Assembly: GCF_016703145.1 (NCBI RefSeq)
Contig: NZ_JADJCO010000005.1
Location: 62,001 to 126,000 of the forward strand
From: Ottowia sp.
GTDB lineage: Bacteria; Pseudomonadota; Gammaproteobacteria; Burkholderiales; Burkholderiaceae_C
Length of the DNA: 64,000 nt
Direction: 5' to 3'
Shown: piece after piece, positions 35,502 to 44,137 of the stretch
Layout: the number at the start of each line of letters is the position of its first letter
Numbering within the stretch: position 1 is the first letter of the stretch
The notes under the pieces: model-generated
Seen by the model: the letters and a program-made list of their open reading frames with translations, nothing else
Told to the model about the DNA's origin: nothing
Database searches by the model: none
Translations under genes and position numbers: made by a program

Positions 35502-35524
35502 GGCGGTGAAGAGACCGACCGGAA

Positions 35525-35737
35525 TCAGTACAGCTTCTTGGGCAGTTGCATGCTGCGCACGCGCTTGTAGTGGCGCTTGACGGCGGCGGCCTTCTTGCGC
35601 TTGCGCTCGGCGGTGGGCTTTTCGTAGAACTCGCGGGCACGCAGGTCGGTCAGCAGGCCCAGCTTCTCGATGGTGCGCTTGAAGCGGCGCAGCGCCACGT
35701 CAAACGGCTCGTTCTCTTTTACGCGGATGGTGGTCAT
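35525..35737 (-). CDS. rpsU: 30S ribosomal protein S21
   Basis: The 70-residue basic protein is S21 ([39 protein letters not shown]). S21 sits near the anti-Shine-Dalgarno end of 16S rRNA and helps initiation. Size and sequence are normal. Confidence 0.97.
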
Positions 35738-35917
35738 TCGAAGACAGTTTTTCCAATGTGCGGCCAGAGGGTGGGAAGGAAGATCGGGCCTTCACGCCAT
35801 GCGCCGCGGATGTGCCCCGCCTGTGTAACTAGTATTTGGCCGGCAGGGCTTTGCCAGCAAAGCCTGCGATTTTATGCCATTTTTGGGCGGGCCCGCGCAT
35901 TCGGGCCGCGTCGGCCG

Positions 35918-37051
35918 TCAGCCCTTCCAGGTGAACGGGAACTTGAACTGCCGGATGAACCCGTCGGGCACGTAATCGCCCACCACGCCGTAGCGCTCGG
36001 GCCAGGGCCGGTCGCTCTGTACGGCGGTGCCGAACAGGTGGTCGAGGAAGGCGTAGTGCGCGGCGTAGTTCTTGTCGATGGCCTCGTCGTCCTGGCTGTG
36101 GTGCCAGTGGTGGAAGTTGGGCGTGACGATGACGTAGCGCAGCGGCCCCAGCCGCACGCTGACGTTGCAGTGGTTGAAGACGGCCTGGAAGCCGACGATG
36201 ACAATGTAGGCGTCGATCACGTCCTTGCTGAAGCCCAGCACGTAGATCGGCGCCAGCACCAGCGTGCGGGTGATCAGCAGTTCCAGGATGTGCTGGCGCG
36301 AGCCGGCCATCCAGTCCATGCTCTTGACGCTGTGGTGCACGGCGTGCAGGCGCCACAGCAGCGGCACCTCGTGGTAGGCGCGGTGCGTCCAGTACTGCAC
36401 CAGGTCGGCCACCAGGATGATGAGAAGCAGCGCCACCCAGAAGTTGAGCCCCGCCACCCAGCCGCGGATGCCGTCGTGCGCGGCCCAGCCGAAGAGTTGG
36501 TGCACCAGCAGGTTGGTGGCCAGCAGGATGAAGCCCACCACCATGTGGTTGACGATGAAGTGGGTCAGGTCGGTCTGCCACTCGGGCCGGAAGACGGGCT
36601 GGCCGCGCCGCAGCGGGAAGAGCTTCTCGATGAAGATGAAGATCAGCGAGGAGCCCAGCAGGTCCAGGATGAACCAGTCCAGCCCGATGTAGGGCGTGTG
36701 GTCGGGGAAGTCGGGATCCACGGCGACCTTGTGCCCGCCCAGCAGCACCGCCAGCGCCACCAGCAGGAAGGCGAACGACGACAGCCAGCGCGCGCGGTCG
36801 AAGATGATGTTGACCAGTGCCAGGCTGCCGGCGATCACCATCGACCAGAACAGCAGCGTGCGCAGCATGCCCACGTCGTAACCGCGGCGCAGCTCGGGCG
36901 TGGTCAGGTACTCGGGGAAGTGGAAGGCCAGCACCCCCAGCAGGCACAGGATGGCCAGGGTCAGGGCGATGGTGCCGCTCACCAGCCCGCGCCCGCGCGT
37001 CAGCGCGCCGTGGCTGTCGACGTAGCGGTTCAGGCGGTCCAGATCGAGCAT
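35918..37051 (-). CDS. Sterol desaturase/fatty acid hydroxylase family membrane protein
   Basis: The 377-residue protein has several transmembrane segments and the three His clusters of the di-iron hydroxylase superfamily: THRAYHE (near residue 230), LHAVHHS and FHHWHHSQDDEAIDKNY. This suggests O2-dependent hydroxylation or desaturation of a lipid or carotenoid-like substrate in the membrane. A TTG start 15 bases earlier is also possible. It stands alone between rpsU and the flavoprotein gene. Confidence 0.9.
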   Translation of the reverse strand: MLDLDRLNRYVDSHGALTRGRGLVSGTIALTLAILCLLGVLAFHFPEYLTTPELRRGYDVGMLRTLLFWSMVIAGSLALVNIIFDRARWLSSFAFLLVALAVLLGGHKVAVDPDFPDHTPYIGLDWFILDLLGSSLIFIFIEKLFPLRRGQPVFRPEWQTDLTHFIVNHMVVGFILLATNLLVHQLFGWAAHDGIRGWVAGLNFWVALLLIILVADLVQYWTHRAYHEVPLLWRLHAVHHSVKSMDWMAGSRQHILELLITRTLVLAPIYVLGFSKDVIDAYIVIVGFQAVFNHCNVSVRLGPLRYVIVTPNFHHWHHSQDDEAIDKNYAAHYAFLDHLFGTAVQSDRPWPERYGVVGDYVPDGFIRQFKFPFTWKG

Positions 37052-37103
37052 GGGGGCGGTGCGCAAGCGAGGGTGGCGGATTCTAGGGCGCGCCGGCCCC
37101 GGC

Positions 37104-38369
37104 TCAGGCGGGCCGCCGCGCCAGCGCCTCGGCGCAGGCGGCCGCGCTCGCCCAGGCCCACTGGAAGTTATAGCCGCCCAGCCATCCGGTCACATCGACC
37201 ACCTCGCCGATGAAATACAGGCCCGGCTGGCGCGCGGACTCCAGGGTCTGCGACGACAGCTCGCGCGTGTCCACGCCGCCCAGCGTGACCTCGGCCTTGC
37301 GGTAACCCTCGGTGCCGGTGGGCACCAGGGACCAGCGCGACAGGCTCTCGGCGAGCTGGGCCAGCGCCTTGTCGGACGCCTCGTTGATGGGCCGCTGCCA
37401 TGCGGCGTTCTGCGCCAGCCAGGTCTCGGCCAGCCGCGCGGGCAGCCAGGCGGCCAGCTCGTTGGCGATGAGCCGGCGCGAGCGCGCCTTGGCCGCGCGC
37501 AGCTCGGCCGCCAGATCCACGCCGGGCGCCATGTCGATGTGGATCGGCGTGCCCGGCTGCCAGTAGCTGGAGATCTGCAGCACCGCCGGGCCCGACAGGC
37601 CGCGGTGGGTGAACAGCAGATCTTCGTGGAAGCTGGCGCGCTGCTTGCCGTCGCCCGTGCTGACTTCCACCGGCAGCGCCAGGCCGGCCAGCGCGGCATG
37701 GGGCGCCCAGGCGGCGGCGTCGAAGGTCAGGGGCACCAGACCGGGGCGCGTGTCGGTGGTCTTGAGGCCGAACTGCCGCGCCAGCGTGTAGCCCAGGCCG
37801 CTGGCGCCGATCTTCGGGATCGACAGCCCGCCGGTGGCCACGACCAGCGCCGGGGTTTCGATGACACCTCTTTCACTATGAATAATATAGCTGTTGGCAC
37901 AATATCCATGCGGGCTTGATGCCGATTCTGCTTGAAATTCGACCTTCTCCACCCGGCACGGCTGCCAGCGCTCCACCCGGCCGCCGTGCGCCGTCGCGGC
38001 GTCGCACTCGGCCAGCAGCAGCGCGATCAGGTCCTCGGCCGATCGGTCGCAGAAGAGCTGGCCCTTGTGCTTCTCGTGGAAGCCGACGCCGTGCCGCCGC
38101 AGCAGCGCCATGAAGTCCTGCGGCGTGAAGCGCGCCAGCGCCGAGCGGCAGAAGTGCGGGTTGCGGCCGATGAAGTGCCGGTGCGGCGCGGCCGGGTCGA
38201 GCGCGCGGTTGGTGAAGTTGGCGCGCCCGCCGCCGGAGATGCGCACCTTCTCGGCCACGCGCTCGGCGTGGTCGATCAACAGCACGCGCAGGCCGCGCTG
38301 GCCCGCTTGCGCGGCGCAGAACAGGCCGGCGGCGCCGGCGCCGAGGATGACGGCGTCAACCTCGGGCAT
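37104..38369 (-). CDS. HI0933-family FAD-dependent oxidoreductase
   Basis: The 421-residue flavoprotein starts with the dinucleotide-binding motif AVILGAGAAGLFCAAQAGQRG and has the family-specific KVRISGGGRANFTN and the C-terminal PGLYFIGEVVDVTGWLGGYNFQWAWASG-like sequence (GEVVDVTGWLGGYN). Substrates of this family (YhiN/HI0933) are unknown. A dispersed repeat is read through in frame just before LVVATGGLSIPKIG. The 3' end of the downstream-running cobA overlaps its start by 14 bases. Confidence 0.92.
   Translation of the reverse strand: MPEVDAVILGAGAAGLFCAAQAGQRGLRVLLIDHAERVAEKVRISGGGRANFTNRALDPAAPHRHFIGRNPHFCRSALARFTPQDFMALLRRHGVGFHEKHKGQLFCDRSAEDLIALLLAECDAATAHGGRVERWQPCRVEKVEFQAESASSPHGYCANSYIIHSERGVIETPALVVATGGLSIPKIGASGLGYTLARQFGLKTTDTRPGLVPLTFDAAAWAPHAALAGLALPVEVSTGDGKQRASFHEDLLFTHRGLSGPAVLQISSYWQPGTPIHIDMAPGVDLAAELRAAKARSRRLIANELAAWLPARLAETWLAQNAAWQRPINEASDKALAQLAESLSRWSLVPTGTEGYRKAEVTLGGVDTRELSSQTLESARQPGLYFIGEVVDVTGWLGGYNFQWAWASAAACAEALARRPA
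37874..37939 (+). repeat. Dispersed palindrome-plus-tail repeat, copy within the flavoprotein gene
   Basis: The core tcactatgaataatatagct is followed by gttggcacaatatccatgcg, ggcttgatgccgatt and the terminal ctgcttgaaat. It is translated in the reverse direction as part of the HI0933-type protein (SSPHGYCANSYIIHSER), so the gene tolerates it as an in-frame insertion. Confidence 0.75.
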
Positions 38370-39117
38370 GGACGGCGGCCACGCCGCGCACCACGTCGCC
38401 CACCACCATGATGGCCGGGCTGCCTAGGCCGGCGGCCCGCAGGTCCTGCAGCAGCGCGCCCAGCGTGGTGACGCACTGGCGCTGCGCCGGCAGGCTGGCG
38501 CGCTCGATCACGGCCGCCGGGGTGTCGGGCGCCAGCGCCGCCAGCAGCCCAGCCTGGATGCCCGCGGCGCTGCCGATGCCCATGTAGATCACCAGGGTCA
38601 GGCGCAGGTCGCGCGCGGATTCGGCCAGCCGCGCCCAGTCCACGCCCGGGCCGTCCTTCTGCGGGTGGCCGGTGACGAAGATCACGCCCTGCGCGTGCTC
38701 GCGGTGCGTCAGCGGCGCGCCCAGGCTGGTGAGGGCGGCCAGCCCGGCGGTGACGCCGTTGACCACCGCCGGCTCGATGCCGGCGCGGCGCAGGCTTTCC
38801 ACCTCTTCGCCGCCGCGGCCGAAGATGAAGGGGTCGCCCCCCTTCAGGCGCACCACGTTCTCGCCTGCCCGCGCGGCGTCCAGCATGAGCTGCTCAATGG
38901 TGTCCTGCGGCGTGCTGCGGCAGCCGCCGCGCTTGCCCACGTAGGTGATACGCGCGCCGGGGCGGGCGTGGGCCAGCACGCCGTCGCCCACCAGGTCGTC
39001 GACCAGGATCACGCTGGCGGCGGCGATGGCCCGGACCGCCTTGAGGGTCAGCAGCTCGGGGTCGCCGGGGCCGGCGCCGACCAGGGTGACCTGGCCGGGG
39101 GGTGGCATGGGCTTCAT
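38356..39117 (-). CDS. cobA: Uroporphyrinogen-III C-methyltransferase
   Basis: The 253-residue SAM-dependent enzyme makes precorrin-2 for siroheme and cobalamin. Signatures are VTLVGAGPGDPELLTLKAV at the start, RLKGGDPFIFGRGGEEVESL, and the LVIYMGIGSAAGI segment. It lacks the CysG N-terminal oxidase/chelatase domain, so it is the stand-alone CobA type. The ATG at 39117 overlaps the ybiB stop by four bases. Confidence 0.94.
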   Translation of the reverse strand: MKPMPPPGQVTLVGAGPGDPELLTLKAVRAIAAASVILVDDLVGDGVLAHARPGARITYVGKRGGCRSTPQDTIEQLMLDAARAGENVVRLKGGDPFIFGRGGEEVESLRRAGIEPAVVNGVTAGLAALTSLGAPLTHREHAQGVIFVTGHPQKDGPGVDWARLAESARDLRLTLVIYMGIGSAAGIQAGLLAALAPDTPAAVIERASLPAQRQCVTTLGALLQDLRAAGLGSPAIMVVGDVVRGVAAVHARG

Positions 39118-40061
39118 GCCGACAACCGCTGCAGGCTGGGAGAGTCGGCCGCGGCCTCGATGGCCTTGCAGGCGCGCACGAGGTGATCGACCTGGCGGGC
39201 GATGGGCTCGGCCAGCGGCAACTGGCCTTCCAGCACGGCGCGGATGTACGCGGCGGTGGCGGGCGCGTCCACGCTCGCGGGCAGGGCGGGGAGGCTGGCC
39301 AGCGGGCCTGTCTGCGCTTCCTGCACGCGCTCCATCCGGCCATGCAGGAACAGGTCCATGCGCGGGGTGCGGCGCGCATCGGCCACGGGCTCGCCCTCGG
39401 TGCCGCGCAGCAGCAGGGCATGCGTGCCCGTGAGCTGGAAGGTGGCGGCCATCGACTCGGCGTATTCGGGGTGGGTGTAGCTGCCCACCACCAGCGCCGG
39501 GCCGTCCACCGGGTTCATCAGCTTGACCAGGCTGTGCGCCGGGTTGCGCAGGCCGATGGCCCGCCGAGCATCCAGCAGGCGCGCCAGGCCGGGGTGCAGC
39601 GCCTCGGTCGGCACCATGTGCACGCGGCCGGGCGGGACCGGCTGGCCGGCGGGCGACGCGTGGATGCCCAGGGCGTCGAACACCGCCCGCGCGGTGATGC
39701 GCGCGTCCTCGGTGGCGGTGCCGTGCACCAGCACCGGCAGGCCCTTGCGCGCCAGCAGCAGCGCCAGCAGGGGCGTAAGCACCGGTAGCTTGCGCGCGCC
39801 GTTGTAGCTGGGCAGCACCACCACCGGGCGCCCGCTGGCGGGCAGCCTGGCCAGGCGTGCGTCCAGGGCGTCCAGATAGCCAGCCATTTCCTCGGGTGTT
39901 TCGCCCTTGATGCGCATGGCGATGCAGAAGGCGCCGACCTCCAGGTCGGTGCACTGGCCGTCGAGCACGCGGCCCAGCAGGTCCGCCGACTGCGCACGCG
40001 ACAGCGGCCGCGCGCCGCGCGCGCCGCGGCCGATGTCCTTGAGGTAAATGCTGATTCCCAT
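39114..40061 (-). CDS. ybiB: YbiB family protein (anthranilate phosphoribosyltransferase-like fold)
   Basis: The 315-residue protein resembles TrpD in fold: SRAQSADLLGRVLDGQCTDLEVGAFCIAMRIKGET at the N-terminus and a GTATEDARITARAVFDALG region. The TrpD catalytic substrate motifs are not conserved. YbiB of Escherichia coli binds nucleic acid and is LexA-regulated; no LexA site was identified here. It is upstream of and overlapping cobA. A metabolic role cannot be assigned. Confidence 0.85.
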   Translation of the reverse strand: MGISIYLKDIGRGARGARPLSRAQSADLLGRVLDGQCTDLEVGAFCIAMRIKGETPEEMAGYLDALDARLARLPASGRPVVVLPSYNGARKLPVLTPLLALLLARKGLPVLVHGTATEDARITARAVFDALGIHASPAGQPVPPGRVHMVPTEALHPGLARLLDARRAIGLRNPAHSLVKLMNPVDGPALVVGSYTHPEYAESMAATFQLTGTHALLLRGTEGEPVADARRTPRMDLFLHGRMERVQEAQTGPLASLPALPASVDAPATAAYIRAVLEGQLPLAEPIARQVDHLVRACKAIEAAADSPSLQRLSA

Positions 40062-40247
40062 GGGGCGATTGTGGTGGCGCGGCGACGAGTCTGGGCTTGA
40101 TGGGTGTCAAGAATACGGCAGTTGCCGCGCGGCCGCCCATTGTGCCGTCCGCGACACCTGAGGCCGCCGCCGCCCGTCGCGGCGCTGGCGGTTCGCCGCC
40201 GCTTCTGGCACCATGCGGTCAATACCGTATCCTTGAGGAATCCCGCC

Positions 40248-40688
40248 ATGTCCACCGTCGCCAATGTCCTGTCGGCCAAGAAAAACGCCTCGCTGGCATC
40301 CTTGCCGCCCACCGCCACCGTGCGCGATGGGCTGCAACTGATGGCCGAGCGCGACGTGGGCGCCGTGCTCATCATGCAGGGCGAAGTGCTGCTGGGCATC
40401 TTCACCGAGCGCGACTACGCACGCAAGATCGCCCTCAAGGGCCTGTCCTCGGCCGACGCGCTGCTGGCCGACGTGATGACCGCTCGCCTGTACGTCGTCA
40501 GCCCGCGCCAGACTGTGCAGGAGTGCATGGGCATCATGACCCAGGGCCGGCTGCGGCATCTGCCGGTGGTCGATTCCGGCCAGGTGGTGGGGCTGGTGTC
40601 CATCGGCGACCTGGTGAACGCCATGCTGGCCGAGCAGCGCTTCCTCATCGCGCAGCTCGAAAGCTACATCGCCGGGGGCTTGAGGTAG
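40248..40688 (+). CDS. CBS domain pair protein
   Basis: The 146-residue protein is made almost entirely of two CBS domains: VRDGLQLMAERDVGAVLIMQGEVLLGIFTERDYARK (residues about 26-62) and VQECMGIMTQGRLRHLPVVDSGQVVGLVSIGDLV (about 91-125). Such stand-alone proteins bind adenine nucleotides and act as sensors. It is followed by tsaD 60 bp later; no functional tie is known. Confidence 0.92.
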   Translation: MSTVANVLSAKKNASLASLPPTATVRDGLQLMAERDVGAVLIMQGEVLLGIFTERDYARKIALKGLSSADALLADVMTARLYVVSPRQTVQECMGIMTQGRLRHLPVVDSGQVVGLVSIGDLVNAMLAEQRFLIAQLESYIAGGLR

Positions 40689-40750
40689 TCTTCGCGCGCT
40701 GCATGGCCCTTCGGCCTTGCGAGAGGTTCTGGCGCGGATAATCCGGCGCC

Positions 40751-41799
40751 ATGTCCCTCCTGGTCCTCGGCATCGAATCCTCCTGCGACGAAACCGGCGT
40801 GGCCCTGGTGCGGGCCGACGACGACGGCGCCGTGCCGCACCTGCTGGCGCACGCGCTGCACACGCAGGCGGCGATGCACGCGGACTATGGGGGCGTGGTG
40901 CCCGAGTTGGCCAGCCGCGACCACATCCGGCGCGTGCTTCCCTTGACAAATCAGGTGCTGGCCCAGGCTGGGAAAGCGCTTCCAGCTATCGATGTCGTAG
41001 CGTACACGCGCGGTCCCGGCCTGGCGGGCGCGCTGCTGGTGGGCGCCGGCGTGGCCTGCGCGCTGGGCGCGGCCCTGGGCCGGCCGGTGCTGGGCGTGCA
41101 CCACCTGGAGGGGCACCTGCTGTCGCCGTTCCTCAGCGCCGACCCACCCCAGTTCCCGTTCGTCGCGTTGCTGGTCAGCGGCGGCCACACGCAGCTGATG
41201 CGGGTGGACGGCGTGGGCCGCTACGCGCTGCTGGGCGAAACCATCGACGATGCGGCGGGCGAGGCCTTCGACAAGTCGGCCAAGCTGCTGGGCCTGGGCT
41301 ACCCCGGCGGGCCGGCGCTGGCGCGGCTGGCCGAGTTTGGCGACCCGCGGCCTACAAGCTGCCGCGTCCACTGCTGCACAGCGGCAACCTGGACTTCTCC
41401 TTCGCCGGCCTGAAGACGGCGGTGCTAACCCAGGCGCGCCGGTTTGAAGGCCAGCCCTGCGAGCAGACGCGCGCCGACTTGGCCGCCAGCACGCAGGCGG
41501 CCATCGTCGAGGTGCTGGTGAAGAAGTCGCTCAAGGCCCTGGAAGCCACCGGCCTGAAACGCCTGGTGGTGGCCGGCGGCGTGGGCGCCAACCAGCGGCT
41601 GCGCGAGCAATTGGACGGGGCCTGCGCCCAGCGCCAGGTGCGCGTGCATTACCCCGAGCTGCACTTGTGCACCGACAACGGCGCCATGATCGCCCTGGCC
41701 GCCGCGATGCGGCTGCAGTCCGGGGTGGCCCGGCCGCGCACCGACTACGCGTTCGACGTGCGGCCGCGCTGGCCGCTGGACCAACTGGCCGAGGCTTGA
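40751..41799 (+). pseudogene. tsaD: tRNA N6-adenosine threonylcarbamoyltransferase, frameshifted
   Basis: The N-terminal frame (MSLLVLGIESSCDETGVALV; GGVVPELASRDH; metal site HHLEGHLLSPFL; LLVSGGHTQLM; GEAFDKSAKLLGLGYPGGP) runs to about 41347 and then continues one base out of frame as AAYKLPRPLLHSGNLDFSFAGLKTAV through VVAGGVGANQRLREQ to the stop at 41799. One G appears to be missing from cccgcggcc, which should read cccggcggcc. Both halves are full and well conserved. Because TsaD makes the essential t6A tRNA modification, a sequencing error is more likely than real loss. The repaired length of about 350 residues is normal. Confidence 0.88.
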
Positions 41800-41805
41800 G
41801 CGGCG

Positions 41806-42186
41806 TCAGCCGATGGGCAGCGTGGTCGCCTTGCTTTCGGGCCGAGCCTTGGCCAGGGTCAGCGTGAGCACACCGTTTTCCAGCTTGGCGCTGCTGGCGG
41901 CGGCGTCGATGTCCTGGGTGAACTCGTAGGCCCTCTTGTATTGGCGCGGCGCGCCTTCGACGGTCTCGACCTTCACGGCCCGGCCTTCGATGGCGATGGC
42001 CAGTTGCTCGCGGCTGACGCCGGGCACGTCGATGCTCAGGCTCCAATGCGCGCCCTCGTCCTTGAGTTGCGTGCCGGCGCAGCGGGTGGCGGCCAAGGTG
42101 TCGTCCAGGAAGCGGTCGAGCGAACGCAGGGCCGGCGCATAGACCGAGCGGCGCATGGCGGGAGTGGCGGCGGTGGCGAAGAACAT
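41806..42186 (-). CDS. Small heat shock protein, Hsp20/alpha-crystallin family
   Basis: The 126-residue protein is a holding chaperone. The alpha-crystallin domain runs from about residue 38 (HWSLSIDVPGVSREQLAIAIEG) to the conserved LENGVLTLTLAK, a variant of the A-x-x-x-n-G-v-L motif. The N-terminus is MFFATAATPAMRRSVYAPAL. A good ribosome site (aaaggagatt) precedes the ATG at 42186. A candidate heat-shock promoter lies about 80 bp upstream. It is convergent with tsaD, with six bases between. Confidence 0.9.
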   Translation of the reverse strand: MFFATAATPAMRRSVYAPALRSLDRFLDDTLAATRCAGTQLKDEGAHWSLSIDVPGVSREQLAIAIEGRAVKVETVEGAPRQYKRAYEFTQDIDAAASSAKLENGVLTLTLAKARPESKATTLPIG

Positions 42187-42263
42187 GGTGAATCTCCTTT
42201 GCGGTGACGACTTAAATGGAACCGGCGGCCGATGGGCGGCGGCGCCGTTTCCTCCGTGCTTCG

Positions 42264-42292
42264 AAAATGCGCGCGGCGAGGGCGTTTTCAAG
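42264..42292 (-). promoter_or_regulatory. Candidate sigma-32 heat-shock promoter of hsp20
   Basis: On the reverse strand, CTTGAAA at 42292-42286 is followed after 13 bases by GCGCATTT, close to the sigma-32 consensus CTTGAAA-N13/14-CCCCATnT. It is correctly placed upstream of the Hsp20 gene. Function is inferred. Confidence 0.55.
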
Positions 42293-42605
42293 CGGGCCGC
42301 GCAAGAAAGAAATCGCGGCGGCGCCGCTTGATTTCGCGCCGGCCTGCCCCATGGCGCACCGGGTCCGAGGGGCGGCCGGCCGGCTTGGGAACGGGTTAGG
42401 ATCGAGGCTGGCGTTCGCCGCCTGCGCGTCACTGGGTGGCATGCAGGCGCTGCTGCCAACGCTTCAACCTGGTGGGCGAGTCCCTGGGCCGGGCCGGCGC
42501 ATCGCCGCCGGCGGCTCCCAGCGTTTCTGACCGCCCGCGTTTCCCTTTACCCCAGGGCCGCCGCTGAGCCGGCCGCCCTGTCTACGTGTTCTGACTGGAG
42601 TGTTC

Positions 42606-43889
42606 ATGCCACATCCCGCCTCTCGCCGCGCCCTGCTGGGCGCCTCGCTCGCGCTGCTCGGCGCCGCCTCGACGTCCGCCTACGGCCAGCGGGGGCGCGG
42701 CGTGCAGCCGATCAAGCTGGCGCTGATCGAATCGCTCAGCGGCTCGTTCGCCAACACCGGCGAGGCGGTGTTTCGCAACCTGGTGCTGGCCACCGAGCGG
42801 GTGAACGCGCGCGGCGGCGTGCCGACGGCGCAGGGGCGCCGGCCGCTGGTGCTGGAGCGCTACGACAACAAGGGGCAGACGGAAGAGTCGCTGTCGATGC
42901 TGCGCGCCGCCATCGACAGCGGCTGCCAGTTCGTGCTGCAGGGCAACTCGTCCGCCGTGGCGGCGGTGCTGATCGACGCGATCAACAAGCACAACGCGCG
43001 CGATCCGCGGCGGCGCGTGATCTTCCTCAACTACTCGGCCGTCGATCCCATTCTGACCAACGAGCTGTGCAGCTTCTGGCATTTCCGCTTCGACGCCCAC
43101 GCCGACATGCGCATGGCGGCGCTGATGGAGGTGCTGCGGCAGGACGCGGCGCTGAAAAGCATCTACCTGATCGGCCAGGACTACAGCTTCGGCCAGGCCG
43201 TGCTGCGCGAGGCCCGGCGCCAGTTGGCGGCCCAGCGGCCCGACGTGGCCATCGTGGGCGACGAGCTGCACCCCGTCGGCCGCGTGAAGGACTTCCTGCC
43301 CTACGCCGCCAAGATCCGCGCCAGCGGCGCGCAGGCCGTGCTGACGGGCAATTGGGGGAACGACCTGACCCTGCTGGTCAAGGCCGCGCGCGACGTGGGC
43401 TTCGGCGGGCGCTTCTACACCTTCTACGGCAACGCGCTGGGCGCGCCGGCGGCCATCGGCGAGGCGGGCGTCGGCAAGGTGGTGGCCGTGGCCGACTGGC
43501 TGCCCAACGTGCCCACGCCCGAGAGCGCGGCGTTCTACCAGTCGTTCCGCCGGCGCTTTCCCAGCCCGCGGGACGACTACGTGCACCTGCGCATGCAGCT
43601 CATGATCGAGGCGCTGGCGCAGGCCATCGCGCGCGCGCGCGGCACCGACCCGCTGGCGGTGGCGCGGCAGTTGGAACGCGCGGACGTCACCCTGGCCGGC
43701 CGGCGCGGCCAGATGCGCCCGGACGATCACCAGTTCCAGCAGCCCCTGGTCGTCGGGGTGATGGACCGCCGCGATGCGCCCGGCGTGCCTTTCGACGTCG
43801 AGGGCTCGGGCTACGGCTTTCGCGTCGTGCGGGAAACCGCCGCCGCGGACGCGGCGCGGCCCTTCAGTTGCAGCATGGCGCGGCCCTGA
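42606..43889 (+). CDS. Branched-chain amino acid-type ABC transporter substrate-binding protein
   Basis: The 427-residue periplasmic binding protein has a signal (RRALLGASLALLGAASTSAYGQ) and type I periplasmic-binding-fold sequence: IKLALIESLSGSFANTGEAVFRNLVLATERVNARGG and IYLIGQDYSFGQAVLREARRQLA and QAVLTGNWGNDLTLLVKAARDVGFGG. This is the LivJ/LivK-like peripla_BP_6 family. The ATG at 42606 follows ctggagtgttc. No permease or ATPase genes are adjacent, so it is an orphan component and the ligand is unknown. Confidence 0.9.
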   Translation: MPHPASRRALLGASLALLGAASTSAYGQRGRGVQPIKLALIESLSGSFANTGEAVFRNLVLATERVNARGGVPTAQGRRPLVLERYDNKGQTEESLSMLRAAIDSGCQFVLQGNSSAVAAVLIDAINKHNARDPRRRVIFLNYSAVDPILTNELCSFWHFRFDAHADMRMAALMEVLRQDAALKSIYLIGQDYSFGQAVLREARRQLAAQRPDVAIVGDELHPVGRVKDFLPYAAKIRASGAQAVLTGNWGNDLTLLVKAARDVGFGGRFYTFYGNALGAPAAIGEAGVGKVVAVADWLPNVPTPESAAFYQSFRRRFPSPRDDYVHLRMQLMIEALAQAIARARGTDPLAVARQLERADVTLAGRRGQMRPDDHQFQQPLVVGVMDRRDAPGVPFDVEGSGYGFRVVRETAAADAARPFSCSMARP

Positions 43890-43928
43890 GCAGGCGCGCG
43901 CGGCGCTGCAGCGAGGATGCGACCGCTT

Positions 43929-44111
43929 TCAGCGCAGCGGCTGCTCGTTCAGCACCATGTCCTCGTTGCGGTCGGGCAGGCGGCGGGCCAGCCGCCGGAC
44001 AAGGCCGAACAGCCATGCCACCCCGCACAGGCCAGCCAGAAGCAGCACGATGGACAGCCAGATCCAGAAGGGGGGCGCGATGTCGATGGGCATGAGGTTC
44101 TCGAAGGGCAT
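43929..44111 (-). CDS. Small single-pass membrane protein
   Basis: The 60-residue protein MPFENLMPIDIAPPFWIWLS and on has one hydrophobic segment (WIWLSIVLLLAGLCGVAWLFGL) followed by a basic juxtamembrane patch (VRRLARRLPDR), predicting a single helix. An aaggag site six bases before the ATG supports the start. It follows the alpha/beta hydrolase gene closely and is probably in its transcript. No family is recognised. Confidence 0.6.
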   Translation of the reverse strand: MPFENLMPIDIAPPFWIWLSIVLLLAGLCGVAWLFGLVRRLARRLPDRNEDMVLNEQPLR

Positions 44112-44137
44112 GATGTTCTCCTTGAAAGCGGGGGGCT

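Noticed and set aside
40949..41008. A dispersed-repeat-like stretch inside tsaD (aaagcgcttccagctatcgat region)
   Set aside because: The encoded residues (NQVLAQAGKALPAIDVVAYTRG) match what TsaD normally has at this place, so the resemblance is probably coincidental coding sequence.
42216..42530. A 104-codon frame upstream of the binding-protein gene
   Set aside because: It overlaps the hsp20 promoter region on the other strand, has Arg/Ala/Gly-rich composition, and shows no ribosome site or family.
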